A stretch of 64,000 bases of DNA. It comes from Sphingomonas sp. LaA6.9. GTDB lineage: Bacteria; Pseudomonadota; Alphaproteobacteria; Sphingomonadales; Sphingomonadaceae. Of the stretch, positions 27,861 through 37,250 are shown piece after piece. The stretch spans positions 62,001 to 126,000 of the forward strand of contig NZ_JAKVIO010000009.1 of the NCBI RefSeq assembly GCF_022601895.1. Reading direction: 5' to 3'. The position numbers were made by a program, and so were the translations under genes. A model generated the notes under the pieces. That model was not told the DNA's origin, did no database searches, and worked only from the letters and a program-made list of their open reading frames with translations. How positions within the stretch are numbered: the first letter of the stretch is position 1; the number at the start of each line of letters is the position of its first letter.

Positions 27861-27874
27861 GGGGGTAAACGACC

Positions 27875-29344
27875 ATGCATGAAGCCACTCCCGTCAACCC
27901 CTGGGTTGCGCTCGCCTATCTGATCGCAGGCGTCTGTTTCATCCTCGCGCTGAGGGGCTTGTCCAGCCCCGAGAGCAGCCGTCGCGGCAACCGCTTCGGC
28001 ATGATCGGCATGACGCTCGCGGTCGTGACCACGCTCGTCACGCATGTTCCAAGCCTCAACGTGTTTCCGACGCCGGGCGTGCCGGCTTATGACACGTCAA
28101 CGCTTGATTGGGCTGTATTGGGGGAAATTCTCGCAGCCGTGGCAATCGGCGGCGCGATCGGCTTCGTCATCGCGCGCAAGATCGCGATGACCGCGATGCC
28201 GCAGCTCGTCGCGGCCTTCCACTCGCTGGTCGGTATGGCCGCGGTGCTCGTCGCCGCCGCCGCCTACCAGAACCCCGACGCCTTCCACATCGTCGATGCT
28301 GCAGGCCAGATCTTCGCGGTCAGCCGCGTCGAGATGGGGCTGGGCATCGCGATCGGTGCGATCACCTTCTCGGGATCGGTCATCGCGTTCCTGAAACTGA
28401 ACGGCAACATGTCGGGCAAGCCGATCATGCTTCCGCTGCGCCACTTCATCAATCTCGGCACGCTCGCCGCGATCCTCGGGCTGATCGGCTATTTCGTGAC
28501 CGACCAGAGCCCCTGGGTGTTCTGGACCGTCACCGCGCTCTCGTTCCTGATCGGCTTTCTACTGATCATCCCGATCGGCGGCGCGGACATGCCCGTGGTC
28601 GTCTCGATGCTCAACTCCTATTCGGGCTGGGCTGCAGCTGCGATGGGCTTCACGCTCTCCAACACCGCGATGATCATCACCGGGGCGCTGGTGGGCTCGT
28701 CTGGTGCGATCCTGTCCTACATCATGTGCCGCGCGATGAACCGGAGCTTCATTTCCGTGATCGCGGGCGGCTTCGGCGCCGAGGCGGCGATCACAGGCGG
28801 CGGTGCTGCCACCGACAGGCCGTGGAAGCGCGGCTCGGCCGAGGACGCGGCGTTCCTGATGAAGCAGGCCGAGAGCGTCATCATCGTGCCCGGTTACGGC
28901 ATGGCGGTGGCGCAGGCGCAGCACGCGCTGCGCGAGATGGGCGACATCCTGAAGGAAGAGGGCGTGAAGGTGAAATACGCCATCCACCCCGTCGCGGGCC
29001 GCATGCCCGGGCACATGAACGTGCTGCTGGCCGAAGCCAGCGTGCCCTATGACGAGGTGTTCGAGCTGGAGGACATCAACTCCGAGTTCGCGCAGTGCGA
29101 TGTCGCCTTCGTGATCGGCGCCAACGACGTCACCAACCCTGCGGCCAAGACCGACAAGACCTCGCCGATCTACGGCATGCCCGTGCTCGACGTCGAAAAG
29201 GCCAAGACCGTGCTGTTCGTGAAGCGCTCGATGGGCGGTGTCGGCTATGCCGGCGTCGACAACGAGGTGTTCTACATGGACAACACCATGATGCTCCTCG
29301 CCGACGCCAAGAAGATGGTCGAGGATATCGTGAAGTCTCTGTAG
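27875..29344 (+). CDS. pntB: NAD(P) transhydrogenase subunit beta
   Basis: A 489-residue beta subunit. The first 260 residues form the membrane domain II (about 8 helices; FHSLVGMAAVLVAAAAY, GADMPVVVSMLNSYSGWAAAAMGF). The C-terminal soluble domain III binds NADP(H): VIIVPGYGMAVAQAQHALREM, IHPVAGRMPGHMNVLLAEA, FVIGANDVTNPAAKTD and GGVGYAGVDNEVFYMDNTMML. Together with PntAA/PntAB it makes NADPH. A good terminator follows. Confidence 0.96.
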   Translation: MHEATPVNPWVALAYLIAGVCFILALRGLSSPESSRRGNRFGMIGMTLAVVTTLVTHVPSLNVFPTPGVPAYDTSTLDWAVLGEILAAVAIGGAIGFVIARKIAMTAMPQLVAAFHSLVGMAAVLVAAAAYQNPDAFHIVDAAGQIFAVSRVEMGLGIAIGAITFSGSVIAFLKLNGNMSGKPIMLPLRHFINLGTLAAILGLIGYFVTDQSPWVFWTVTALSFLIGFLLIIPIGGADMPVVVSMLNSYSGWAAAAMGFTLSNTAMIITGALVGSSGAILSYIMCRAMNRSFISVIAGGFGAEAAITGGGAATDRPWKRGSAEDAAFLMKQAESVIIVPGYGMAVAQAQHALREMGDILKEEGVKVKYAIHPVAGRMPGHMNVLLAEASVPYDEVFELEDINSEFAQCDVAFVIGANDVTNPAAKTDKTSPIYGMPVLDVEKAKTVLFVKRSMGGVGYAGVDNEVFYMDNTMMLLADAKKMVEDIVKSL

Positions 29345-29369
29345 CAATCGCGCGATTTAGCGGTTCAGG

Positions 29370-29409
29370 CGCCCCGGTCGGCAGGAATTGCCGACCGGGG
29401 CGTTTGCGT
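29370..29409 (+). terminator. Terminator after pntB
   Basis: A perfect 14-base stem (CGCCCCGGTCGGCA at 29370-29383, complement at 29389-29402) with a 5-base loop, then TTTGCGTTT, 26 bases after the pntB stop. Confidence 0.85.
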
Positions 29410-29429
29410 TTCGTCTTGCATTGAGGAGG

Positions 29430-29624
29430 CGCCAAGAGATCTATCCGAAATGGAGAAACGGGCTGCGCTGGATTCGGACGCTGACCGACCATGGCCTGCT
29501 TGTCCGCACCGCCGACCCCGGCGATGGTCGGCGCGTGTTCATCGCCTTATCCCAAGGCGCCGCGGCGGGGATGACGGTTTAGTTCGGCGCGCTGCGTCAG
29601 ATCGGCGGGATGGCGATCTGATCT
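29430..29624 (+). pseudogene. Decayed MarR-family regulator (C-terminal remnant)
   Basis: In the frame through 29580 the residues TLTDHGLLVRTADPGDGRRVFIALSQ match the wing and following helix of MarR-type regulators. Translation is then stopped by a TAG at 29580, after which FGALRQIGGMAI continues in the same frame before a second stop. The N-terminal dimerisation helices and the recognition helix are missing, so this is read as a remnant broken by deletion and a stop. Confidence 0.5.
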
Positions 29625-29681
29625 TGCCGAAGCGCGCGCGAAGTGGCATGGGCCGCTTCCCGGACGATCATTGATCGACAG

Positions 29682-29757
29682 GGGCGCTTAGCTCAGTTGG
29701 TAGAGCATCTCGTTTACACCGAGAGGGTCGGCGGTTCGAGCCCGTCAGCGCCCACCA
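29682..29757 (+). tRNA. tRNA-Val (anticodon UAC)
   Basis: A 76-base cloverleaf. Acceptor arm GGGCGCT pairs with AGCGCCC, followed by encoded ACCA; D-arm GCTC/GAGC with the AGTTGGTA loop; anticodon stem TCTCG/CGAGA around TTTACAC (anticodon TAC, UAC in RNA, for Val); T-arm GGTTCGAGCCC. Flanking genes on the right are decayed. Confidence 0.97.
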
Positions 29758-29782
29758 TATCTTCTTCGGGTGTTGTACCAAT

Positions 29783-30000
29783 TTAAAAGTGCCTCTGTCC
29801 GTCGTCAGGACATTCGGCACAGATCTCGCCGACCCGCATCGAAGCTAACACTTTGGATCTGGTCGAAGCATCCGCTTCGAGAAGCTCGGCCACGCGGCTA
29901 CCCGGCGCGCCGGGCCGAAAGAAGTCGCCTTCGGAGACGAGACCCGACAGCTTTCCATCATCATCGGGCGACCTGGCAGCGCGCGTTGATTGACGCGCCG
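29783..30000 (-). pseudogene. Probable remnant of a CBS-domain protein
   Basis: On the minus strand, DDDGKLSGLVSEGDFFRPGAPG followed by GSRVAELLEADASTRSKVLASMRVGEI resembles the segment between two CBS domains (the GKLVGLVSEGDLLRR pattern). The sequence before DDDGK matches the expected INARALPV only in another frame, indicating a frameshift. No start or complete domain remains. Confidence 0.4.
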
Positions 30001-30270
30001 ATACAATCGCGGCCGATATCCAGTCGGAGGATGGACCGAGAACCGACTGGCCCGGTTTCGGGCGCGAGAAGGCCGAGAGACGGCGCTTCTGCAACCGATG
30101 GAACTATGCCAGCAAGCGCCGCAATCTCCGCCGTTCGGTGCGCCTCATGTCATGTACTATACTTGCCAGTCTTTCATGCGTCGCGCGGTGATCGCGATTG
30201 GACCGGACGCAGAATGACGGCTCCTGAGCGAAGCCTGCACGAGCCGACCTGGGCGTTGACGACGGTCATC

Positions 30271-30774
30271 CTAAGCGTGGTTCGACCTCGTGAGAGGTCC
30301 ACCCGCCTCGTGACCAAGCCTCCAGTGCATAAGCATGGCGCCCAGCGCGGGGATCAGGCCTGCTATGACGGCGACCAGCCAATCACGCGCCGGCAGCGGG
30401 TGCGAGTGCAGTAGGGCCGCCAACGCGTCGACCTGGGTGAAGGCGAGCACAGAGGCGAAGGCGCAGAGTGCGCCTATCCGCGCCGCCGGAATTGCGCCTC
30501 GACTCAGCGCGAGCAGCAGGATCGCCAGCGAGACGACGAGCGTCACGAGGGCCATCGCACGCGCGTGTTCAGGGGGTTCCCCGCCATCCACGGCAACGAC
30601 GAAGACGGCGAGGATCGCAACCGCGATACCGGCGCCGGTGAGCATGATCGTGAGCCACTCGAAACCGGTGAAGAAGCTGCCCGTTGCGGGCAGGCGAAGC
30701 TTCGAGGCCGAAGCGCGGGACAGAGAGACCATGTCAGCGGCAACAGCGAGCGAGATACTCAATTGCTCGCTCAC
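30271..30774 (-). pseudogene. Probable C-terminal remnant of a cation-transporting P-type ATPase
   Basis: A 167-codon frame with four hydrophobic segments: SFFTGFEWLTIMLTGAGIAVAILAVFVVAV, then EHARAMALVTLVVSLAILLLAL, ARIGALCAFASVLAFTQV and DWLVAVIAGLIPALGAMLMHW. This pattern (short loop with GEPPEHARAMALVTL, four C-terminal helices) resembles the end of calcium- or cation-transporting P-type ATPases. The P-loop and phosphorylation domains are absent, so it is either a remnant or a small membrane protein; the former seems more likely given the decayed neighbours. Confidence 0.45.
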
Positions 30775-31027
30775 CTCATTGAAGCTCCTTGCCGACCGGG
30801 AGCTGCCTGATCGTGCGTGCGAAACCGTTGGGGTGGGCTATCAGCGCAGCAGCGTCATCGCCTCTCCCGGAAGCCGATCAGTTTTCTAGAAATCAACGCG
30901 AGATTGCGGTCTCACGAGCGCGCGGCGAGACTGTGGCTGCAAGAGAACAATATGCTGATTTCCGTCATTTTTCTGAGGCAGCGTTGTCTTGCCACAACAG
31001 CGGCCGGATCCGCATCTTCCCCAAGTC

Positions 31028-31591
31028 CTAAAGCGTGCGCACCAGCCGGACCGCTACGGCGGCCCAAGGCGGATCGCTGATCACCTGCTGACGGGCGCTG
31101 GCGCCCAGCGGCAGGATATGGAGCTTGTCGCCCTCGCGCCCGATCAGGCGACCGAAAAGGAAACGGCCGGCGGGACGTGGCAGCAAGATGTCGCGGTTGA
31201 GCGCCTCGCTGAAGCGATCGGGCGCGAGCCGTGCACACCAGATCTCGTCGCCCGAACGATAGTCGCCCACGCTGGCGCGCACGATGATCGCGACGAGCTC
31301 AGGTGCGGGCTGCGGTGGCGTGACGATAGTGGGGTGGCGCGGCGCATGCACGCCGTCCGCCTCGAGCAGCGCGGCGACGGGGAGGTCGGCGCGGTCGGGC
31401 AGTCTGACGAGATCGGCGGCAGTGACGCCAAGCGCATCGGCAATCCGGTTGAGCCATCCGACCGAGACGGTGCGCGTGCCCGTTTCCAGCCGCCCGATCG
31501 TCTGCGCGGTGGTCGGAGGGGTGCAGCGCCGGGCGACATCCTCGAGCGTGAGCTTCCTGGCGCGGCGCACTTCGCGAATGGCAGTGATCAT
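31028..31591 (-). CDS. XRE-family transcriptional regulator
   Basis: A 187-residue regulator. The N-terminal helix-turn-helix spans about residues 4-60 (REVRRARKLTLEDVARRC with TAQTIGRLETGTRTVSVGWLNRIADALGV). The C-terminal half (about 80-187) is a beta-rich domain with VRASVGDYRSGDEIWCARLAP and GRFLFGRLIGREGDKLHILP that resembles a LexA/S24-like fold without an evident Ser-Lys pair. Start at 31591, with GAGGAAG upstream. The target is unknown. Confidence 0.75.
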   Translation of the reverse strand: MITAIREVRRARKLTLEDVARRCTPPTTAQTIGRLETGTRTVSVGWLNRIADALGVTAADLVRLPDRADLPVAALLEADGVHAPRHPTIVTPPQPAPELVAIIVRASVGDYRSGDEIWCARLAPDRFSEALNRDILLPRPAGRFLFGRLIGREGDKLHILPLGASARQQVISDPPWAAVAVRLVRTL

Positions 31592-31692
31592 CGACGCTTC
31601 CTCAAAAATAGAACTAACCGATAAGGTTTCTTTCTGTCCTACATAATCGCCTTCGCGGCAAGAGGGCCGACTCAAATCAAGGTCTCAACTTT

Positions 31693-31905
31693 TTGAAAAG
31701 AGCCTGGTTCACGCTTCCGCCTCAGCGCGCGGCCAAGCAACGGTCTGATGCGGCGATCGTGGCGGTGGGGCCGGGCCTCAGCGACGTGCTGTGGCGCGTG
31801 GCGTGCGCGAACGCGGAAAAGGCGCTTGGGTGGCCCATGCGCACGGGCAAGCTTATACTGTCGCTCGCGCTCGACCGGCTCGCCGATGACTACGGCTTGC
31901 GCTAG
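31693..31905 (+). pseudogene. Remnant of a DUF6456-type regulator
   Basis: The last part, VAVGPGLSDVLWRVACANAEKALGWPMRTGKLILSLALDRLADDYGLR, matches the conserved C-terminal end of DUF6456 proteins of alphaproteobacteria, with a short deletion after RVACAN. There is only a weak TTG start, and the N-terminal DNA-binding part is missing. It is therefore taken as a truncated remnant. Confidence 0.45.
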
Positions 31906-34829
31906 TCAACAGGCACTGCGGCCGCGCGCGTGCCGCTCAGGAACCGGCCATAGGCCCAGCCGATCCCGATCAGCGCCACGCCCAGCCCCATGAAGGAGAG
32001 GATACGCAGCAGGCCTTGCAGCGCGGATGCGTCGACGAGGAAGACTTTGAGCGTGACAGCGGTGAGCAGCGCAAGCCCCGCGATGCGGAGGTCGTGCACG
32101 CTCCTGGCGATGCCGCGCCACAGCCAGATCAGCGAAAGGCCCAGCAGCCCTGCCGAATAGAGATAATTCTCGGTCGTGGTGATTTCGGCCGCGGTGAGGA
32201 TCGGGCCATGCACGAGCTGACGGATCGCGCCCAGCACCGCGATGATCGCCAATGCAATAGCAGCGCTGCGGAAGGGGCGCTGCGGCGCGCCGAGGCGAGC
32301 GGCGAGCCAGAACCAGAAGGCGGCAAGCGCGGGATGCAGCGTCGCCAGATTGAGCAGCGGAATCGCGCCGACCGACTGGGCGACTGCGGCTGGATTGAGC
32401 ACCAGCAGGTCGAACCATGCAAGGCGGAAGGCGGCGAGCGCGATGAGAGCAAGGCCCGGCGCGCGCAACCGGGGGAAACGCCACAGCGCGATCAGCCCGC
32501 CCGCGAAGAGCATCTGGGTTAGTGCCGTGCGTTCGAACAGGCCGAACGCCACGAAACGCGCTTCGGTGGCGATGGCGAGCGGCTGCTTGAGGAGCGCATA
32601 GAGCGTCACGGTGAGCGTGACGGCGACGCAGAGCGCGACTGGCATGCGCAGCTTCGCGGCGATCGCGTCGGTGCGTCCCCACAGGAGCGCGCCGAGGATG
32701 GTCGCGGGAAGCCCGACCTCGCGCAGCAGCGTGATCAGCGAGGGAAGCCGGGTATAGGGCGTGGGGTCGCCGGCGAGCGAGGCCGCGAGCAACAACGCCA
32801 TCGGAAAGAGCTGGGGCAGCATCGCGACGAGGGTCGCTGCGAGCGGAGCGGCTTCGCCGAGGCGCGGCAGTATCGGACGCGAAGCGCTCAGAATCGCGGC
32901 GACGGCGATCAACGCCAGCAGCGGGGCGTGCCAGGGCGCGGGAACGAGCGCGAGCGGGATCGACAGCGCGAGGAGCCAGGCTGCCCAGTGGAGGATCGGG
33001 CGTGCGGCATGCGCGCTGATCAGCCAGCTGTGCAGTGCCAGCAGGGCAGCGGGGACGAGCGCGAGCGCCCCGATTTCGTCGACCGGCGGGATCGGACCGG
33101 CAGCGAGGACGCTTTCGCCATAGGTGACAAGCGGCTCGGTGTCGTTGATCCAGAGCCCGGCCGCGAATGGCAACGGGAGCAGGCTGAGATTGGCGAGCGA
33201 GGCATCGCCGGTGCGCCGCGCCCAGAAGGCTAGCGCGGCCGCGATCGCCAGAAGCAGCGGCGCGCTCCAGAGCGAGGGCAGCGGCTGCGACAGCCCGACC
33301 GCGAGCAGGAGGGCCGCGACGGCCGCGCCGCCGGTCAGGCCGGGATCGAAACGGCTCTCGGGCGCTGCACGATCGCGCCAGCGCCAGCTGACCCAGCCCG
33401 CGGCGCCTGCGGCAATGGTCGCAAGGGCGGCCCAGCCGATCGGGCGCAACAGATCCGGCTCAAGCCCGTTGGTGAGCAGCAGTGGTGCGGCGGCACCGCC
33501 GAGCGCAATGCCCGTCCAAATGTGTGCATCGGGCGTGCGGCGGAGCAGAAACTGGCCAACGCCGCCGAACATCAGCGTGAACAAAAGTGCCGCGAGCGGC
33601 GCGTTGCGGTCATCGCCGCCCATGAGTGCGATCGCGAGGAGGACGAGCACAAGCGCGAGCGCGGCGCCCGCGCCTGCACTCACACGGTAGTCGCGCCAGC
33701 CGAGCCAGAGCGCGGCGGCGGCGAGCAGCGCGTAGAGCCCCCAGGCGAGCGGCGAGAATTCGAGCTGGGGCGCGAGCAGGACCAGCTGGACGAGGCCGGT
33801 GACGAGCGGCGCGAGGCGGAGCAGCGGGCTCGACGTGCCCGCACGGGGCAGGGCAAGCGTCGCGGTGAAGGCGAGCGTGAGCACGAACAGTCCGACCCAT
33901 TGCAGTTCAGTGCGCTCGGCGAGCGCCATCAGCGCAAGCGGCCACGCAAAGCCCCCGCCCGTGGCCGAAAGCGCGAGCCACAACCAGCCGCGATGGATCG
34001 CGAGCGCGAACAGTCCGGCGGTGAACAGGGCGAGGTAAACGAGCAGCGGCGCGACATTGGCGGCGTCGAGCCCGGTCACGAGCGGCGCTGCGAAGCCGCC
34101 CACCAGCCCCATGATCGCAGTCGGCGGGCCGTGGCGCAGCGACAGCCCGAGTGCCGAGACGGTGATCGCGACCATGAGCACGAGTGCGGAGACCGTTCCG
34201 AGCAGGCCGTAAAGCTCGGCCGCCATGTAGAGCGTGCCATAGAGCGTCGCGATGCCCGCGCCCGCGAGCGCCTGGCCGATACGCGGATCGTCGCGCGTGG
34301 CGGGGTAGCGTCGGCTGATCTCGCTCGCGCCGAGAAGCAGGAGCCCGAAGACCGCGCCAAGCACCGATCGCACGCCGGGACCGAGCAACCCGCTTTCGAT
34401 CGAATAGCGTACGAGGAAAAAGGCCGACAGGATGAGTGCAGCCCCGCCGATCCAGATCGGCAGCTTGCCGCCGACAAGATTTTCGAAGGTTGCCGCGAGG
34501 TTGAGCGGGGTTGCGCGGGGCTGTTCCACCCGCGGTGCAAGGATGATGGATTCAGGCTCGGCGGCTATGGGGGGCTCGGGCGCAGCTTCGGGCTCGGGCG
34601 GCGGGGCGTTGACGACGCGGGCAACGGTCCGCGGTACCTGATGGGCCATGACGGGTTGGGGCGCGGCGGGTTGGGGCGCGGCGGGCTGTTCATCGAGAAC
34701 GGGCACGACCGATGCCGCGTAATCGCGCGCCTCAAGCTCGGCGACGGTGCGCTCGAGCGTCCTGATGCGATCGAACGCGCGCGAGAGCAGGACCGCGAAC
34801 ACCACGGCCGCAATCGCAAGAATAAGCAT
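31902..34829 (-). CDS. DUF2339 large multi-pass membrane protein
   Basis: A 975-residue protein. It starts with one helix and a coiled-coil-like basic part (SRAFDRIRTLERTVAELEARDYA), then a Pro/Ala linker, and from about residue 120 many membrane segments (roughly 25) typical of DUF2339 (NLVGGKLPIWIGGAALILSAFFLVRYS is the family hallmark). The C-terminal part ends DASALQGLLRILSFMGLGVALIGIGWAYGRF. Its function is not known. The 3' end overlaps the DUF6456 remnant by 4 bases. Confidence 0.88.
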   Translation of the reverse strand: MLILAIAAVVFAVLLSRAFDRIRTLERTVAELEARDYAASVVPVLDEQPAAPQPAAPQPVMAHQVPRTVARVVNAPPPEPEAAPEPPIAAEPESIILAPRVEQPRATPLNLAATFENLVGGKLPIWIGGAALILSAFFLVRYSIESGLLGPGVRSVLGAVFGLLLLGASEISRRYPATRDDPRIGQALAGAGIATLYGTLYMAAELYGLLGTVSALVLMVAITVSALGLSLRHGPPTAIMGLVGGFAAPLVTGLDAANVAPLLVYLALFTAGLFALAIHRGWLWLALSATGGGFAWPLALMALAERTELQWVGLFVLTLAFTATLALPRAGTSSPLLRLAPLVTGLVQLVLLAPQLEFSPLAWGLYALLAAAALWLGWRDYRVSAGAGAALALVLVLLAIALMGGDDRNAPLAALLFTLMFGGVGQFLLRRTPDAHIWTGIALGGAAAPLLLTNGLEPDLLRPIGWAALATIAAGAAGWVSWRWRDRAAPESRFDPGLTGGAAVAALLLAVGLSQPLPSLWSAPLLLAIAAALAFWARRTGDASLANLSLLPLPFAAGLWINDTEPLVTYGESVLAAGPIPPVDEIGALALVPAALLALHSWLISAHAARPILHWAAWLLALSIPLALVPAPWHAPLLALIAVAAILSASRPILPRLGEAAPLAATLVAMLPQLFPMALLLAASLAGDPTPYTRLPSLITLLREVGLPATILGALLWGRTDAIAAKLRMPVALCVAVTLTVTLYALLKQPLAIATEARFVAFGLFERTALTQMLFAGGLIALWRFPRLRAPGLALIALAAFRLAWFDLLVLNPAAVAQSVGAIPLLNLATLHPALAAFWFWLAARLGAPQRPFRSAAIALAIIAVLGAIRQLVHGPILTAAEITTTENYLYSAGLLGLSLIWLWRGIARSVHDLRIAGLALLTAVTLKVFLVDASALQGLLRILSFMGLGVALIGIGWAYGRFLSGTRAAAVPVD

Positions 34830-34902
34830 GTGCCCCGCTTCCGCCCGTTACCCCTGATCCGGGCAATGTTGCATGATTTGCGGGGTTTGTCGCGCCGAAC
34901 CT

Positions 34903-35760
34903 TCAGGCGGCGGCGCGTACGGCCTCGGCAAAGAGTCTGCCGCCATCGGGTGCGTGCTCGAGGAAGAGCTGGGGTTCGATGAGTTCGGCTTCCATGAGCA
35001 GATAATTGCCCGCGCCGTCGGAAATGAGGTCGATGCGCGCATAGAGCAGCGGGTCGGCGATTGCGGCGAGCACGGCTTCGGCAGCGACGCATGCCGCGGC
35101 GGGGGGCGTTGCGGCGTTGGCATCGCCGCCATGCTGGACTTGAACGCGGAAATCCCCGGCCGCGACGGTCTTGAGGATCGCATGGCTGTAGCGGCCACCA
35201 AAGTAGAACAGCGACCATTCGCCCTCTTGCGCGATCGCGGGCATCATCGGCTGGACGAGCATGGCGCGGTCCAGTGCAGCGGCGGGGGCGGGAGCGCCTT
35301 CGAGGCGCCAGGTGCCGTGCGCGCCCGCCGATATGGGCGGCTTGACGACGAGATTGGGGGTGCCGAAGCGTGCGGCGGCATCCGCGATATCGGCCTGTCC
35401 GAGGCGTTCGAAGACCATTGTGGGCACGACGGGTACGCCGCGTGCGGCGAGATCGAGCAGGTAGCGCTTGTCGGTATTGCGGCGAAGGATCGCGGGCGGA
35501 TTGGCGAGCCGCAATCCGGCGGCGCCGTCGACAAAGGCGCTCCAGTCGGCCGGGCGCGCATGATAGCCCCAGACGAGCAGTGGCAGGACGAGGTCATGAC
35601 CCGCAAGATCGCCCGGCGCGGTCCAGGGGCGGAAGTCGACCGACAGGCCCACCGCGGCGAGCGGCGCCTCGAGCAGATCGGCCTGGGGATGCCAGTGCGC
35701 GCCGAACTGGGGATCCGCGGGATCGGGGACAAGAATGCAGATGCGTGGCGAACGGGTCAT
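34903..35760 (-). CDS. ATP-grasp family protein
   Basis: A 285-residue ATP-grasp protein. The order is N-terminal substrate half (RICILVPDPADPQF, then VLPLLVWGYHARPADWSAFVD), the ATP-binding part (RRNTDKRYLLDLAARGVPVVPT, LVVKPPISAGAHGT), and the metal-binding end (LYARIDLISDGAGNYLLMEAELIEPQLF with acidic residues). It probably makes a carboxylate-amine/thiol bond, like glutathione synthetase-related enzymes, but the substrate is unknown. It is separated by 73 bases from the DUF2339 gene on the same strand. Confidence 0.8.
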   Translation of the reverse strand: MTRSPRICILVPDPADPQFGAHWHPQADLLEAPLAAVGLSVDFRPWTAPGDLAGHDLVLPLLVWGYHARPADWSAFVDGAAGLRLANPPAILRRNTDKRYLLDLAARGVPVVPTMVFERLGQADIADAAARFGTPNLVVKPPISAGAHGTWRLEGAPAPAAALDRAMLVQPMMPAIAQEGEWSLFYFGGRYSHAILKTVAAGDFRVQVQHGGDANAATPPAAACVAAEAVLAAIADPLLYARIDLISDGAGNYLLMEAELIEPQLFLEHAPDGGRLFAEAVRAAA

Positions 35761-35891
35761 GGGCGCGGATTAGGCGGGACAATCATACTCCGCAATGGGG
35801 GACTCGGGACCGGACGCCTTTCGGCTTGGCGCTCAGGGTGAACGGATATAAGTATCAAATTGCAACGCAATTGAGTCGCAGGAGAGGAATG

Positions 35892-36533
35892 ATGAAGCTC
35901 TACGGTTCTTCGATGTCGCCCTATGTCCGCAAGGTTTTGGCCTATGCCGCGGAAAAGGGGCTGCCGCTCGAGCTTGAGATGGCCGGCATGGGGCGCGGCG
36001 GCCCGGAATTCGAGGCCGCGAGCCCGTTCCGCAAGATGCCCGCGTTCAGCGACGGCGATTTCAGGATCTGCGATTCAACCGCGATCATCACCTATCTCGA
36101 GGCCAAATATCCCGAGCCTTCGCTGATCCCCGCGGAGCCCAGATCGCGCGCGCGCACGATCTGGTTCGAGGAGTTCGCCGACACGATCCTGATGGGATGC
36201 GGCGCCAAGATGTTCTTCAACCGGTTTGTGGCCCCCAAGGTGCTTGGGCGCGAAGGCGACCTGGCGGTGGCGGACGCAGCCGAGCGCGACGAACTGCCCC
36301 CCATCCTCGATTATCTGGAAAAGACGATCCCGGACTCGGGCTATCTCGTCGACGACCGGCTGACGCTGGCCGATATTTCGGTCGCGAGCCCCGTTGCCAA
36401 TCTGGACCATATCGGCGTCGCAATCGACAAGTCACGCTGGCCCAGAACGGCGGCTTATGTGGAAGCGATCCTCGCGCGCCCGAGCTTTGCGGTGTGGCTC
36501 ACGAAGGAGCGGGCCTTTGTGCAGGCCGCGTGA
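35892..36533 (+). CDS. Glutathione S-transferase family protein
   Basis: A 213-residue GST. N-terminal domain: KLYGSSMSPYVRKVLAYAAEKGLPLELE (Ser in SSMSPYVRK is the likely catalytic or glutathione contact), SPFRKMPAFSDGDFRICDSTAIITYLEAKYPE. C-terminal domain: YLVDDRLTLADISVASPVANLDHIG. The start was placed at the ATG at 35892 (an adjacent ATG lies at 35889), with AGGAGAGG upstream. Substrate is not predictable. Confidence 0.85.
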   Translation: MKLYGSSMSPYVRKVLAYAAEKGLPLELEMAGMGRGGPEFEAASPFRKMPAFSDGDFRICDSTAIITYLEAKYPEPSLIPAEPRSRARTIWFEEFADTILMGCGAKMFFNRFVAPKVLGREGDLAVADAAERDELPPILDYLEKTIPDSGYLVDDRLTLADISVASPVANLDHIGVAIDKSRWPRTAAYVEAILARPSFAVWLTKERAFVQAA

Positions 36534-36740
36534 ATATAACCAAATCGGCAAAGTTGTCTTGACATCATCGCGCTTATCTGGCACGTAAGTAGCAGCAGAA
36601 GATTTATGAGTCGGGTCCCGGAGATCGGGACTGGAGACGGGCCGGGAGCTCCCAATGACACGGGATGCTTGTCCGGCCCGTTTCGTTTTGAGCGGAGCGG
36701 GATCGTCGGTGAAGCATCATCGCTGATCAGGGCGCGTAGC
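36534..36740. other. Intergenic stretch before the decayed gene
   Basis: No family-like frame. It contains the palindromic-looking run near 36600-36680 (GGTCCCGGAGATCGGGAC and GGGCCGGGAGCTCCC) but no U-run that would make a sound terminator. Confidence 0.3.
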
Positions 36741-37250
36741 TGCAGCCCCGATGCCGGACGACGCCAGCGGCGCGCTGTGCGTCATGAGGGGTGGATCCCG
36801 ACGCGGCGCAAGCGCTTTCTGGCGCTGGCCGTCAATGTGAATGCTTCTGCAGATGCGGCCGCTATGTCCAAAGCGAGCGCGGGCAAGCTCAGGCGACGTT
36901 GCTGCGACGTACGCGCAAACTGGGATGCGGCGCTGGACGAAGGCTGGCAACGTTTGGCTTAAGCCGTGATGCGGGCGTGTCCCGATCTGGCCGTCCCGGA
37001 CGAGAATGGTGGGCGTAGACCTCCCCGCACCGGGGCTGCGCGGCTGGCTGTTCGCCGATACGCGACTGCGCTGGATCGCGACGAGCGCGCAGCGAGCGGT
37101 CGAGGCGGCGCTCCTCGCGCGCTCAAGGGCCGCGAGGCGCTGGCTGCGTCGACCAATGGCGGGCTGGCCCCCGGGCGCGGCTGCGCCGCCTGGTGGCGAT
37201 GGCCAAGGAGGCGATCGAAAATGCGCCTGACGATGGCGAGCATCGCCTTC
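36741..37250 (+). pseudogene. Decayed helix-turn-helix-type protein
   Basis: In one frame, GWIPTRRKRFLALAVNVNASADAAAMSKASAGKLRRR and NWDAALDEGWQRL resemble a small alphaproteobacterial family with an N-terminal HTH of the pattern W.P.R...FL..L...GNV..AA..VGMS..SAY.LRRR.....F...WDAAL. Stops and an irregular spacing break the frame near 36840 and again at 36961; a further Ala/Arg-rich tail follows. This is taken as a pseudogene; no intact start is seen. Confidence 0.4.

Noticed and set aside
33522-34982. 486-codon plus-strand frame opposite the DUF2339 gene
   Set aside because: Extremely Arg/Glu-rich, typical of antisense to an Ala/Leu-rich membrane protein.
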